Source of the DNA: Furfurilactobacillus curtus
GTDB lineage: Bacteria > Bacillota > Bacilli > Lactobacillales > Lactobacillaceae
Assembly (NCBI RefSeq): GCF_045862785.1
Contig: NZ_BQXO01000001.1
Span: forward strand, 434,001-498,000
Length of the DNA stretch: 64,000 nt
Direction: 5' to 3'
The translations under genes and the position numbers were made by a program. The stretch's first letter is position 1; each line of letters starts with the position of its first letter. Below the pieces are notes generated by a model. That model did not search any database. It was not told the DNA's origin and saw only the letters and a list, made by a program, of their open reading frames with translations. Shown piece by piece: positions 55,145 to 63,572 of the stretch.

Positions 55145-55348
55145 ATGTCAGATAAATGGCTTACTAGTTCCGTTCAATTCGAATTCATTGGTGACGGTCA
55201 CTTGCTTCCCGTTAAACGAACCTATCCCAACGTGGTGGAAAGCGCAACGACTGAACAACTAATGAAATTTGGCCAGGCAATCGCTAGTTTAACTACCGAC
55301 ACCTTAAGTGACACCACACTGATTAAGAAAGAAGCCGTTGCTGGATAA
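55145..55348 (+). CDS. DUF1659 family small protein
   Basis: A 67-residue protein matching DUF1659: N-terminal VQFEFIGDG-type beta strands, a central NVVESATTEQLMKFGQAIASLT helix and a terminal hydrophobic strand. Its function is unknown. It is followed by a DUF2922 gene, a recurrent pairing in Bacillota. Confidence 0.8.
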   Translation: MSDKWLTSSVQFEFIGDGHLLPVKRTYPNVVESATTEQLMKFGQAIASLTTDTLSDTTLIKKEAVAG

Positions 55349-55390
55349 CCGCTAATCCCTCTCATTCTCATAAAAAGGAGCGTAAGCTAG

Positions 55391-55639
55391 ATGAAAAATC
55401 TTAGTTTAAAATTCACCACTGCCGCCGGTAAAAACGTGCATTTGACCATTCGCAATGTTAATCAAAATTTGAGCCAGGAAGTAGTTCGAGCAGCCATGCA
55501 AGACATGATTGACGCTCAATTAATCACTGATAAAAAAGGCATTCAACAATATACCAAGGCCCTTTCGGCCCAATACGTCGAGACAACTAATACACCAATT
55601 TTTGACGCAGAACCGGCACCAATCGTCGCAAATAACTAG
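55391..55639 (+). CDS. DUF2922 family small protein
   Basis: An 82-residue protein with LSLKFTTAAGKNVHLTI, then LSQEVVRAAMQDMIDAQLIT, typical of DUF2922, plus a short acidic tail. ATG follows AAAGGAG by a few bases more than usual. Probably co-transcribed with the DUF1659 gene. Confidence 0.8.
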   Translation: MKNLSLKFTTAAGKNVHLTIRNVNQNLSQEVVRAAMQDMIDAQLITDKKGIQQYTKALSAQYVETTNTPIFDAEPAPIVANN

Positions 55640-55670
55640 TTACTTAATCGCTAACCAATTCACCCCGTGA

Positions 55671-55709
55671 GCAGGCCCGACCAAGTTTCCATCGGTCGGG
55701 CCTGCTTTG
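55671..55709 (+). terminator. Terminator after the DUF1659-DUF2922 pair
   Basis: GCAGGCCCGACC and GGTCGGGCCTGC form a 12-base GC-rich stem followed by T-rich sequence. Confidence 0.82.
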
Positions 55710-55782
55710 TCGCGCTATGATCAACAGCAATTGTTCAATTAGCGCGACCTTTTTTGGTTATTTAGGCAGAAAGGCAGCTTTT

Positions 55783-56001
55783 ATGCGAAAACGACTGCGA
55801 AAATTGTTTGTCATTATAAGTCTGTTGATAACTGGTTGGTTAGGTGGACAACAATTCCTGACGCCTTCCACACCGATGAACCCCTGCCCCTATCGGCAAT
55901 CACAAGATCAAAAAGTCGACAAATTAATAAAAATTGTGCACAATAAATACAGTCAATTACCGCTGATTATCCACTTTTTTAAAGACTTTGACCTGTTTTG
56001 A
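55783..56001 (+). CDS. Small membrane or secreted peptide
   Basis: A 72-residue protein with basic N-terminus MRKRLRKLF and one hydrophobic helix (about 8-24, containing GWLGG), then a polar tail with a single cysteine and CPYRQSQ. It looks like a signal sequence or membrane anchor. ATG at 55783 is eight bases after AAAGG. Family unknown. Confidence 0.55.
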   Translation: MRKRLRKLFVIISLLITGWLGGQQFLTPSTPMNPCPYRQSQDQKVDKLIKIVHNKYSQLPLIIHFFKDFDLF

Positions 56002-56082
56002 CTTTAATGGTGTTCAGCGCTTGACCCACCCAATAAATAATGTTATTTATTAGGAGTTAATTTTTAATGGAGGTCGCGTCTT

Positions 56083-56268
56083 ATGGAAACTGAAGCTCAC
56101 CGCAACTTGATTACTGCCAAACTTCGGCAACTGTTTAAGAGTAAGCCCGTCGTTAAGGAAGATCGTACTGTGATTGTCCCTGCTCGCGTTCAGTCAGAAA
56201 ACTCTCGCTTTGAACGCTCATTGGCTACGACGCTGCTCAGCTTGCAGTTTGCTCGCATTGGCGAATGA
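56083..56268 (+). CDS. Small basic protein of unknown function
   Basis: A 61-residue, basic, probably helical protein (LITAKLRQLFKSKPVVKED then RFERSLATTLLSLQFARIGE). ATG is nine bases after GGAGG. No family recognised. It is followed by a terminator. Confidence 0.6.
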   Translation: METEAHRNLITAKLRQLFKSKPVVKEDRTVIVPARVQSENSRFERSLATTLLSLQFARIGE

Positions 56269-56282
56269 TTTTAAATTGAAGT

Positions 56283-56330
56283 AAAAAATAGCGACCACCC
56301 AAAGTTAGTTGGGTGGTCGTTTTCTATTTC
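56283..56330. terminator. Bidirectional terminator
   Basis: CGACCACCCAA and TTGGGTGGTCG with A/T-rich outer arms lie between convergent genes. Confidence 0.85.
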
Positions 56331-56344
56331 CTAGGTGAAGCCGC

Positions 56345-56920
56345 CTAATTGGCGATTTGGCCCGACCAAGCAGACGCTCGGTTCGTCAGTAGCCGATCCA
56401 TCAATTGTGGCCACGTATTCGACTGTAAGCCAATACGTAAAATTTGTGATTGATTATCGATAATTTCAGCAAGCAAATCGGTCTTCGTGTTAAAGCCAAT
56501 TTCCCGGACAAACTGGAAGTCTAAATGTTGCCGCCGCAATGGTTCCAGTAATTCAAAATAGTCCACTGGCAAGTTACAAAGTCGTCGATCCAACGCCTTT
56601 AGGTTCGCCGTCGATAGCACGACCTGTTCAATTTCACGCCTGTAATGACTGACAGCCCAGACGAAAGCTTTCACCCAGTTACTACGAATCACGTCAGCAC
56701 CAAAATAGACGTGCGAAACTCCCGCGGTCGCTTCAACCATAAAAAATGGGTCATCAGGTTCGCCCACTAACACTTCAAAACGGTCCGTAAAGCCCGCTTT
56801 TAACGCATGTGGTCGATCGGTAGTCAACCGAATATCAGCTGACGGATGTGCATTTGCAAAAGCTTCAATGACAGTCGCGGTTAATGATTGTGCGGCGCCA
56901 ACAAATAAAATTTTTGCCAT
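56345..56920 (-). CDS. Rossmann-like protein of unknown function
   Basis: A 191-residue protein that opens like a nucleotide-binding Rossmann fold (MAKILFVGAAQSLT, then IRLTTDR), but the glycine-rich loop is incomplete and no SDR catalytic Tyr-Lys pair is seen. It resembles NAD(P)-binding NmrA-type proteins only loosely. ATG is four bases after AAAGGA. Stands alone. Confidence 0.6.
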   Translation of the reverse strand: MAKILFVGAAQSLTATVIEAFANAHPSADIRLTTDRPHALKAGFTDRFEVLVGEPDDPFFMVEATAGVSHVYFGADVIRSNWVKAFVWAVSHYRREIEQVVLSTANLKALDRRLCNLPVDYFELLEPLRRQHLDFQFVREIGFNTKTDLLAEIIDNQSQILRIGLQSNTWPQLMDRLLTNRASAWSGQIAN

Positions 56921-57506
56921 GGTGTCCTTTCGCCTTCCAGTCCTGCATCATTCAATCGTAATTCTCTTAATGGCTTTATTATAACCATTTTTTCATGTTG
57001 TGAATATACCAAATAGAAAAAAAGACGATTTTTTTAATTTTAAGTTGTGAACAACTTTCGCGTTTGTCCTGTCATACACCAATCTAGTAGTTCGTAAAAC
57101 ATTTTACAAACTTTATCAATTAGCTATACCAATTTTAATAACAGCTTTGATTTTAACCGAAATAAGCATAACTTCATCACTGATCAAAGATGCATTTCAC
57201 CGATTTAACGCGGTTTCAAAGTGAACCATATACCCCGTTAACAAAGCCGATTAATCGTTCCTGTGACAGACCACTCATCTTGTTCTAACATAGTGCCTAC
57301 CAGGTTACGAGGTTTTTCAATGCTCAATCAAGACGAGTGGTCGCTAGTCTCCCCTAAATTATCGCTAAACTCATTAACCTTTTTGACCATGCCAGTTGGA
57401 TAACGCTGTCGCAAATCACTGAAATATATTGTCAGTGCAAATATAATCTTCTTGTAGATCACTAAAAAAACACCTCAGATCTTGTCTGTGGTGTTTTTTC
57501 AATCAA
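56921..57506. other. Gene-free AT-rich stretch
   Basis: It holds the upstream region of the Rossmann-like gene and, at the right end, the nitroreductase terminator. A minus-strand open stretch of about 45 codons ending near 57340 has no ribosome binding site. Nothing else is recognised. Confidence 0.5.
57464..57499 (-). terminator. Nitroreductase terminator
   Basis: CACC-T-CAGA and TCTG-T-GGTG stem with A and T runs on the flanks, directly downstream of the gene. Confidence 0.82.
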
Positions 57507-58109
57507 TTAGTTAAAACTCTTAAAGCGGATGCCATCATCAATGTAATCCTTGTCATCAGGTGTTGATTCAACAGAACCGAATGGCATCTCACCACGTAAC
57601 CGCCAGTTATCCGGAATATCGAATTCAGCTTTCACAGCCTCGTCGATAAGCGGATTATAATGCTGCAACGAAGCGCCCAAACCATTTTCAGCTAAAGCCG
57701 TCCAAGCGGCAAACTGAGCGTTACCAATATGCTGTTCAGACCAGTCATAGAAATTCTCCGCATACAATGGAAAGCCTTCCTCTAATTCCTTGACCTTGTC
57801 CATGTCCGTATACCACAACATTGTGCCAAAACCAGCTTTAAAAGCACCGTTCACTTTAGCCTCAGTGTTACCAAATGCTTCTGCTGGTGTAACCTTCTTT
57901 AACTCAGCCAGAGTCATATCCCACACTTTTTCGTGAGCCTGACCATAAGTAAAGACCACTCGAGTTGTTTGACTGTTAAACGCTGAAGGCGCTTCTTTAA
58001 CAACGTCAGTGATTAACTGATTCAATTCAGCTTCGGAAAAGTTGACGTCCTTTCCTAGCGTGTAAATTGTCCGACGTTGCTTCATTAAGTTGAGTAAATC
58101 TTCCTTCAT
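57507..58109 (-). CDS. Nitroreductase family FMN oxidoreductase
   Basis: A 200-residue flavoprotein of the YodC/HBN1-like nitroreductase group. LMKQRRTIYTLG near the N-terminus and APSAFNSQTTRVV match FMN contacts, and LGASLQHYNP and PFGSVESTP lie in the C-terminal half. ATG at 58109 is eight bases after GGAGG. It diverges from the R-specific ADH gene; both are reductases, so a shared redox-stress or carbonyl-reduction context is possible. Confidence 0.88.
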   Translation of the reverse strand: MKEDLLNLMKQRRTIYTLGKDVNFSEAELNQLITDVVKEAPSAFNSQTTRVVFTYGQAHEKVWDMTLAELKKVTPAEAFGNTEAKVNGAFKAGFGTMLWYTDMDKVKELEEGFPLYAENFYDWSEQHIGNAQFAAWTALAENGLGASLQHYNPLIDEAVKAEFDIPDNWRLRGEMPFGSVESTPDDKDYIDDGIRFKSFN

Positions 58110-58348
58110 CTCAAATGCCTCCAAGTGATTTCAATTAAGTAGTTGAGCAATAGCTCTGGTATTACTATATACAACTTACAAAAAGTAAGCAAGGCCTATT
58201 TAACTTTTTCTCGCAAAAAGACCGACCCTTGCCCAGTCGCACAAACTGAGTACCAGTTTCGTTTCGATCTTGTGCATCTATTCACTTTAGGTGACAACTG
58301 TGCGAGAATGAAAGGAGTTCATAAAGTAAATTCAAGGAGGCTATCATT

Positions 58349-59095
58349 ATGGCAGGACGTTTAACTGACAAGGTCGCAATTATTACTGGTGGAACTAAGG
58401 GAATTGGATTAGCCACTGCGGCGGCTTTTCTTCGCGAAGGTGCCAAAGTTGTGATCACATCACGCAATGAAAACGATGGTGAACAAGCAATCGCACAATT
58501 AGCCGGTGGTGACAACGCGACTTACATGCAACAAGACGCTTCTAATGAAGATCGCTTTAAACAAGTTATCGATGACACCGTTGCTAAATACGGCAAACTG
58601 GACGTAATCGTGAACAACGCTGGGATTGCCATTGCCAAAGACGTTGAACACACAACTAGTGAAGAATGGCATCAACTGCTTGGCATTAATCTAGATGGCG
58701 TGTTCTATGGAACTAAATATGCGATGATCGCCATGAAAGATCACGGTGGGTCGATCATCAATATGTCTTCCATCGAAGGATTCATCGGCGATCCACTCTT
58801 AGCCGCTTATAATGCCTCCAAGGGTGGTGTACGTTTGTTCAGTAAATCAGCTGCCCTCTACGCAGCTAAACAAGGTTATGGCGTTCGCGTCAACACTGTG
58901 CACCCCGGCTATATCAAAACACCATTAGTCGAAGCACAGCCTGGAATGGAAGAAGCCCAAACTAAATTAACACCAGTTGGCCACATTGGTGAACCAGATG
59001 ATATCGCAAATATTTGTGTCTATCTTGCCTCTGACGAATCTAAATTCGCGACTGGCTCCGAATTCGTCGTTGATGGCGGCTACACCGCTCAATAA
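58349..59095 (+). CDS. R-specific NADP(H)-type alcohol dehydrogenase (SDR)
   Basis: A 248-residue classical SDR with TGGTKGIG (13-20), NNAG (89-92), Asn114, Ser141, Tyr154 and Lys158. The last 30 or so residues, including ESKFATGSEFVVDGGYTAQ, are practically those I recall for the Lactobacillus brevis/kefiri R-ADH, including the terminal residue region that binds magnesium. Ser38-Arg39 after the second strand fits NADP(H) use. ATG is eight bases after AAGGAGG. It reduces ketones to R-alcohols; the physiological substrate is unknown. Confidence 0.88.
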   Translation: MAGRLTDKVAIITGGTKGIGLATAAAFLREGAKVVITSRNENDGEQAIAQLAGGDNATYMQQDASNEDRFKQVIDDTVAKYGKLDVIVNNAGIAIAKDVEHTTSEEWHQLLGINLDGVFYGTKYAMIAMKDHGGSIINMSSIEGFIGDPLLAAYNASKGGVRLFSKSAALYAAKQGYGVRVNTVHPGYIKTPLVEAQPGMEEAQTKLTPVGHIGEPDDIANICVYLASDESKFATGSEFVVDGGYTAQ

Positions 59096-59270
59096 TCAAG
59101 CACTGCTCATCATTTAAACCCAACGATAGTCGCTAAATTTACAGTGTAGTCAGTAATTTTAGGGTAAGCGGATCTTATGCTGTATGGTCCCTTAGCACGT
59201 TAATCATTGACCTCAATATAAAATGTAAACCAGACCCAGCATCGTTAGATCATAATGACATGATGCATGT

Positions 59271-59326
59271 AAATGCAAAAACGTCGTACCCTCATCCATC
59301 GGATGAAGGTACGACGTTTTGCATTA
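59271..59326. terminator. Bidirectional terminator
   Basis: AATGCAAAAACGTCGTACC and its complement flank an inner CATCC/GGATG pairing, between the convergent ADH and cupin genes. Confidence 0.87.
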
Positions 59327-59334
59327 ATTATCAA

Positions 59335-59835
59335 TCAATCCGGAAGTGTTGCGTAGGCCAAACGATCAATGACAGAGGTAACTTGGGGATAAACAGCGTT
59401 CAGTTCAGCTTTTGTAAAGAGTTTAAAATCCTGATAATCAAATCCTGGTGCAACCACACAGCTAACCAAACCAAATTCAGCGTGATCTGACACCTCTGAG
59501 CCGAAAATGACGCCAGCGCGAACGGTAGCTTGTAGGACTTGTCCAGCATCTAAATCAGATCCTAACACGATTTTTTGATATGAATGATCTGGCATTAAAC
59601 AGTGAATCGTCACTGCCGCTCCATCGTGAAAGAACCATAACTCATCATGCTTAAGTTGATGAAAATGTGATGGCGAACTATGACTCAACAAAAAGTAAAT
59701 ACTAGTGTATTGATAGCGTTGTGCTTGGGCAATCTCGTCCAGTTGCTTAATTGAACTATGACCAACTTCTTTAAACCAGCCGCCCTCAGGATGCGGCGTC
59801 AACTTTAGCTGGTTAATAATCGTTTTCATATCCAT
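59335..59835 (-). CDS. DUF985 cupin protein
   Basis: A 166-residue cupin of the DUF985 (YML079w-like) family. HPEGGWFKE, YFLLSHSSPSHFHQL, DELWFFHDG and the terminal APGFDYQDF segment are typical. Function is unknown; a small-molecule binding role is likely. ATG at 59835 is seven bases after GAGGAG. Confidence 0.86.
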   Translation of the reverse strand: MDMKTIINQLKLTPHPEGGWFKEVGHSSIKQLDEIAQAQRYQYTSIYFLLSHSSPSHFHQLKHDELWFFHDGAAVTIHCLMPDHSYQKIVLGSDLDAGQVLQATVRAGVIFGSEVSDHAEFGLVSCVVAPGFDYQDFKLFTKAELNAVYPQVTSVIDRLAYATLPD

Positions 59836-59950
59836 TCTTTTTCTCCTCATATAGCAACAACCAAAGTTTCCATCCATATAAAAAGGTAGTTCTAAAATAA
59901 CAACCTAATAGAGCGAAACGTACCAAGTTTAGACGATTTCATGCAGGCCA

Positions 59951-60460
59951 TCATTTCCCATGTCCCACCAAAATACCGATTGCAACGCCAATTCCGGTCA
60001 ATGCCCCAAAGCCGTCGCCAATTTCAAGCATATAATGATCCGCATTATCAGCTTGCTGGCGAATTATCAGCACAGTCTTGGCTCCATTTCGAAGTACATA
60101 TTGAGCCCGTCCTAACCCTGTAGTTAACTGTAAATTCTCGTGGCGAACATTAATCTGGTCTGTGCTCCGATAACTGACTGTCCGTGTCGCGACCACCGCG
60201 ACAGGTTGTTGATTGATTGATAAGCGATAGCGCGCCCCCATAAATCGCCTTTTTGACTCGATCAATAGCGTTTGACCATCAATAGTGAGCTCATAATGGG
60301 TCGGTGTTGTTATCAGCCACCCCAAGAAACCATTCCAAAGGCTAGACCAAAAATGGCTCCGACTTTGCCCTAAAATCAGACCTGTGTCTGACAACACACG
60401 AAAACGCTGCCCATGTTCATTAAATTGAAGTTGTATCGTTAAATTCGTTGCTCTCACCAC
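59951..60460 (-). CDS. Protein of unknown function, possible tubby/LURP-like fold
   Basis: A 169-residue protein with alternating strands (RFRVLSDTG, HYELTIDGQTLLIESK, RYRLSINQQPVAVVA) reminiscent of tubby/LURP-type beta barrels, and a hydrophobic C-terminal helix (GALTGIGVAIGILVG). The resemblance is weak. The likely GTG start lies inside the preceding gene (41 bases overlap) with a poor binding site, so the start is uncertain. Confidence 0.5.
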   Translation of the reverse strand: MVRATNLTIQLQFNEHGQRFRVLSDTGLILGQSRSHFWSSLWNGFLGWLITTPTHYELTIDGQTLLIESKRRFMGARYRLSINQQPVAVVATRTVSYRSTDQINVRHENLQLTTGLGRAQYVLRNGAKTVLIIRQQADNADHYMLEIGDGFGALTGIGVAIGILVGHGK

Positions 60461-61472
60461 CCGTAAACGCCTTTTCTTTAGGATACGTGGTTATTGCCGA
60501 TTCAACAAGCGTTCGTTGTTCATCAGTCCGTAGCCATTGCCCCTGCTTTTGAACTGCATAAGTTCGTGAAGCTTCTTTAAATCCTGGAACATTTTTCCAA
60601 ATCAAGGCTTCAAGCTTTTCGACCGACCGCGGTTCAGTGGGTGCCTGACCGTGAGCCATAAAGTGGCGGGCCTTGGGCATGATCCGCCGGCCATGGCCAT
60701 AAATAAATGTTTTAATTTCGTCGGTTAGTTCAGCTGGTGTCAACTGCAATGCATCCGCATACCCCGTTAGCATATAATCTTCAACGGCGGCAACCATTAA
60801 TGTTTCAATCGCCATATCATGAAAGTCTTTGGGATCGGTTACCACCAATTCTGGATGAAAGTTAATCACATTGGTCAACGAATTCTCCAATCGCGGCCGA
60901 GCAACTTCAAAGCCAGATTCGGCCATCATCGTACTTAGATAATCCTTTTGGATTTGGACAATTTGCATGGCATCTGCTAACCGACTACGAATAAAGTAAA
61001 GCGTTGTCGACAATAATAACTTCAAGCTGTTGTCAAACACTAAGGCGACGGCATTTCCTTGGTCCTCCAGCGCAATCAGATTGTAAAAGCTCACCCATCC
61101 AGTTCGCCAATCGCTTGGGCCGCCAAGCGGGACTAGACCAAAATGTCCATGGACAAACGGCAGATAAGCTTGATTGCCAGCATATAAATGGGCCAAACGC
61201 ATATATAGACTCGTCATCGTGGGATGCTGTTCAGTCACCTGCTTCATCAGTCCCACCGCACTGGCCTGAGTTAAAAATGCGCCCTTGCACCAATCAATTA
61301 CCAATGTGTACCGGTGCGTATCCAATTCGACCGGTTGCAACAAAATCGTTGTCGCTAAATCAAGCTTATATCCGGTAAAAACCTGATGCTGTGCCCATAA
61401 TTCCTGGGCAAATTGATCGGTTCTCAAATTAAAAGTCTTACCATGTAGCATTGAGTTCATCCATAAAGTCAT
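60420..61472 (-). CDS. Unknown protein with a possible ComK-like N-terminal part
   Basis: A 350-residue soluble protein. Residues about 100-170 (AYLPFVHGHFGLVPLGG, then WVSFYNLIALED and VFDNSLKLLLS) recall the ComK pattern of a proline-rich FPT-like block, an aromatic-His/Asn segment and a V-F-x-N strand. The similarity is by eye and weak. The C-terminal 170 residues are unassigned. ATG is eight bases after GAGGAG. It overlaps the following gene. The palindrome at 61580-61593 lies upstream. Confidence 0.45.
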   Translation of the reverse strand: MTLWMNSMLHGKTFNLRTDQFAQELWAQHQVFTGYKLDLATTILLQPVELDTHRYTLVIDWCKGAFLTQASAVGLMKQVTEQHPTMTSLYMRLAHLYAGNQAYLPFVHGHFGLVPLGGPSDWRTGWVSFYNLIALEDQGNAVALVFDNSLKLLLSTTLYFIRSRLADAMQIVQIQKDYLSTMMAESGFEVARPRLENSLTNVINFHPELVVTDPKDFHDMAIETLMVAAVEDYMLTGYADALQLTPAELTDEIKTFIYGHGRRIMPKARHFMAHGQAPTEPRSVEKLEALIWKNVPGFKEASRTYAVQKQGQWLRTDEQRTLVESAITTYPKEKAFTGGESNEFNDTTSI

Positions 61473-61986
61473 TGGTGGTGCTCCTCTCAGGTATGTCTGT
61501 TACTCGTTCAGTATAAATGATTGGGTGAGCCTCTAGTAACTATAATTCAATTAATGTTCGTATTTGATCGTTAAATGTTATTTGTTAACAAATTTGAATG
61601 ATGGATGGAGGTAATTTTAATCATTTTCCGAAAATACCAAAGCCTGCGAAGCTAATAATCCGCAATAAACGAACTTTAACCTATAAAAGACCGAAAACTT
61701 AATAATTAAAGGTTTCCTTAAGATGTTTTTCAAATGACAGTTTGCATCACAGCCATAAGGATTTTTTTAATTAGCCCGTCAACTTGATTTAGATCGCAAG
61801 TCAAATTCCAACAACTAGTCCTCGTCTAAATGAATAAAGTTCCAAGAAAATTACCTTATTTTTCAATTCCGAAATGTCATAAGTGTGCTAGTATTACAAG
61901 GTTAGTTATATGTTAGGCTTTGAAGCTAGATCAATACGCATAAACTTGCAGATACTGTTATTTTAAAGAATTGGAGCTGACGAAAC
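61473..61986. other. Gene-free divergent region
   Basis: It holds a perfect 14-base palindrome ATTTGTTAACAAAT (61580-61593) and an extended -10 TGCTAGTAT (61886-61894) that could serve the permease gene. No further gene is seen. Confidence 0.5.
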
Positions 61987-63480
61987 TTGGAGGAAGAGTT
62001 TCTTGAACAACGAAACATCAATTTAACTGGCTTAGTCTTAATGGTTTTTACCGCGATCTATGGTATCGGGAATACAACGGTTGCTTACGATCAAATGGGT
62101 TATGCCGCCATCATGTGGTATATACTAGCCGCTATTTTATTTTTCTTACCTAGTGTCTTGATGTTTGCTGAATATGGCGCGACTTTTAAGGCCGCTCATG
62201 GTGGAATTTATTCGTGGTTGGCCGAATCAATTGGGGAACGACTCGCTTTTACGGGTACGTTTATCTGGCTTTCCGGGTGGATCGTATGGTTAGTCTCTGA
62301 AGGATCAAAGATTTGGATCCCTTTCGCTACTGCAATTTCAGGCCATGACACCACCCAACAATGGCACCTCCTAGGGCTAAATTCCACCGAAACCATTGGG
62401 ATATTAGCCGTTTTGTGGATGGTTGTGGTCACCTTTTTCTCCACCCATGGCATCAATCAGATTGCCAGGTTTGCGGCCTTCGGTGGTGCAATCTCCTTAC
62501 TGATTACAGCATTTTTCATGCTAACCAGTTTGCTTCTCTTACTAATCAATGGCGGGCGCCTGGCCCAACCAGTTACCAGCATGAATTTAATTCACTCGCC
62601 GAACCCACAGTTCACTTCACCAATCGCATTAATGTCATTTGTTGTTTACGCGATTTTTGCCTATGGCGGTATGGAAACGATGGGCGGGGTTATCGATAAT
62701 GTTAAAAACCCTGAAAAAACGTTCCCCAGAGCCATGCTGATTTCTACCTTCCTGATGTTGTTTATCTATTCAATCGGTATTTTCATGTGGGGCATTAGTG
62801 CCAATTGGCACAGTGTTTTAGGTAATAAGTCAACCGACTTGGGTAACGTGCTCTACGTTTTGATGAACAATTTAGGGGCCAGCTTAGGACATGCGCTACA
62901 TTTATCGAGCGCGGGAGCAACCAGTTTAGGTAACTGGTTCGGTCGTTTGATCGGCATTGAAGAATTCTTATCAGATACCGGAGCCTTCTTTGTGTTGGTT
63001 TACTCCCCCTTAAAATCATTTATTATGGGCACGCCTGACAAATTTTGGCCAAAACGTGTCACCCGTCTTAATCGATTTCAAGTGCCGGCATTCGCAATGT
63101 GGATGCAAGCTCTGATTGTCTGTGTCGTTATTCTAGCGGTGGCCTTTGGCGGCAATAGTGCTCAATCTTTTTACACTGTGCTAACTGATATGGAGAATAT
63201 TTCATCAGCCTTCCCTTACCTATTTTTAGTTGGCGCTTTCCCATTCTTCAAGCGCCGTCACGATTTACAACGACCGTTTGTTGTTTACAAAAAGCCAAGT
63301 ATCACTTGGACGGTGTCTGCGATTACTTGGATCACAGTCTTAGCGGGCATCATCTTCACCGTTATCCAACCAATGTTAACTCATGATTATTACACAGCTT
63401 TTTGGACCATTATCGGACCGATCTTCTTTGCCGGCATTGCTTTGACGTTTTATCACCATGCAAATAGGAATACAAATTAA
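61987..63480 (+). CDS. YjeM-type amino-acid permease (APC superfamily)
   Basis: A 497-residue membrane protein with about 12 helices, close to E. coli YjeM (assigned to the glutamate/GABA-type APC group). Shared blocks are GGIYSWLAESIG, VVYAIFAYGGMETMGG, NPEKTFPRAM, NLGASLGHALHLS and YSPLKSFIMGTP. The start is TTG, ten bases after GGAG. The physiological substrate is unknown; glutamate, GABA or another amino acid is plausible. Confidence 0.88.
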   Translation: MEEEFLEQRNINLTGLVLMVFTAIYGIGNTTVAYDQMGYAAIMWYILAAILFFLPSVLMFAEYGATFKAAHGGIYSWLAESIGERLAFTGTFIWLSGWIVWLVSEGSKIWIPFATAISGHDTTQQWHLLGLNSTETIGILAVLWMVVVTFFSTHGINQIARFAAFGGAISLLITAFFMLTSLLLLLINGGRLAQPVTSMNLIHSPNPQFTSPIALMSFVVYAIFAYGGMETMGGVIDNVKNPEKTFPRAMLISTFLMLFIYSIGIFMWGISANWHSVLGNKSTDLGNVLYVLMNNLGASLGHALHLSSAGATSLGNWFGRLIGIEEFLSDTGAFFVLVYSPLKSFIMGTPDKFWPKRVTRLNRFQVPAFAMWMQALIVCVVILAVAFGGNSAQSFYTVLTDMENISSAFPYLFLVGAFPFFKRRHDLQRPFVVYKKPSITWTVSAITWITVLAGIIFTVIQPMLTHDYYTAFWTIIGPIFFAGIALTFYHHANRNTN

Positions 63481-63501
63481 TCGTTTAAAAGAAGTCCAAT
63501 T

Positions 63502-63546
63502 AATAAACACCGATGAACCGGGATCGCCGATTCATCGGTGTTTATT
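63502..63546. terminator. Bidirectional terminator
   Basis: AATAAACACCGATGAA and its complement form a 16-base stem between convergent genes. Confidence 0.88.
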
Positions 63547-63572
63547 GGTTTAATCAGCCACCTAATCTCTAA

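Noticed and set aside
57340..57465. Minus-strand 45-codon open stretch after the nitroreductase gene
   Set aside because: It begins inside the terminator, has no ribosome binding site and no recognisable product.
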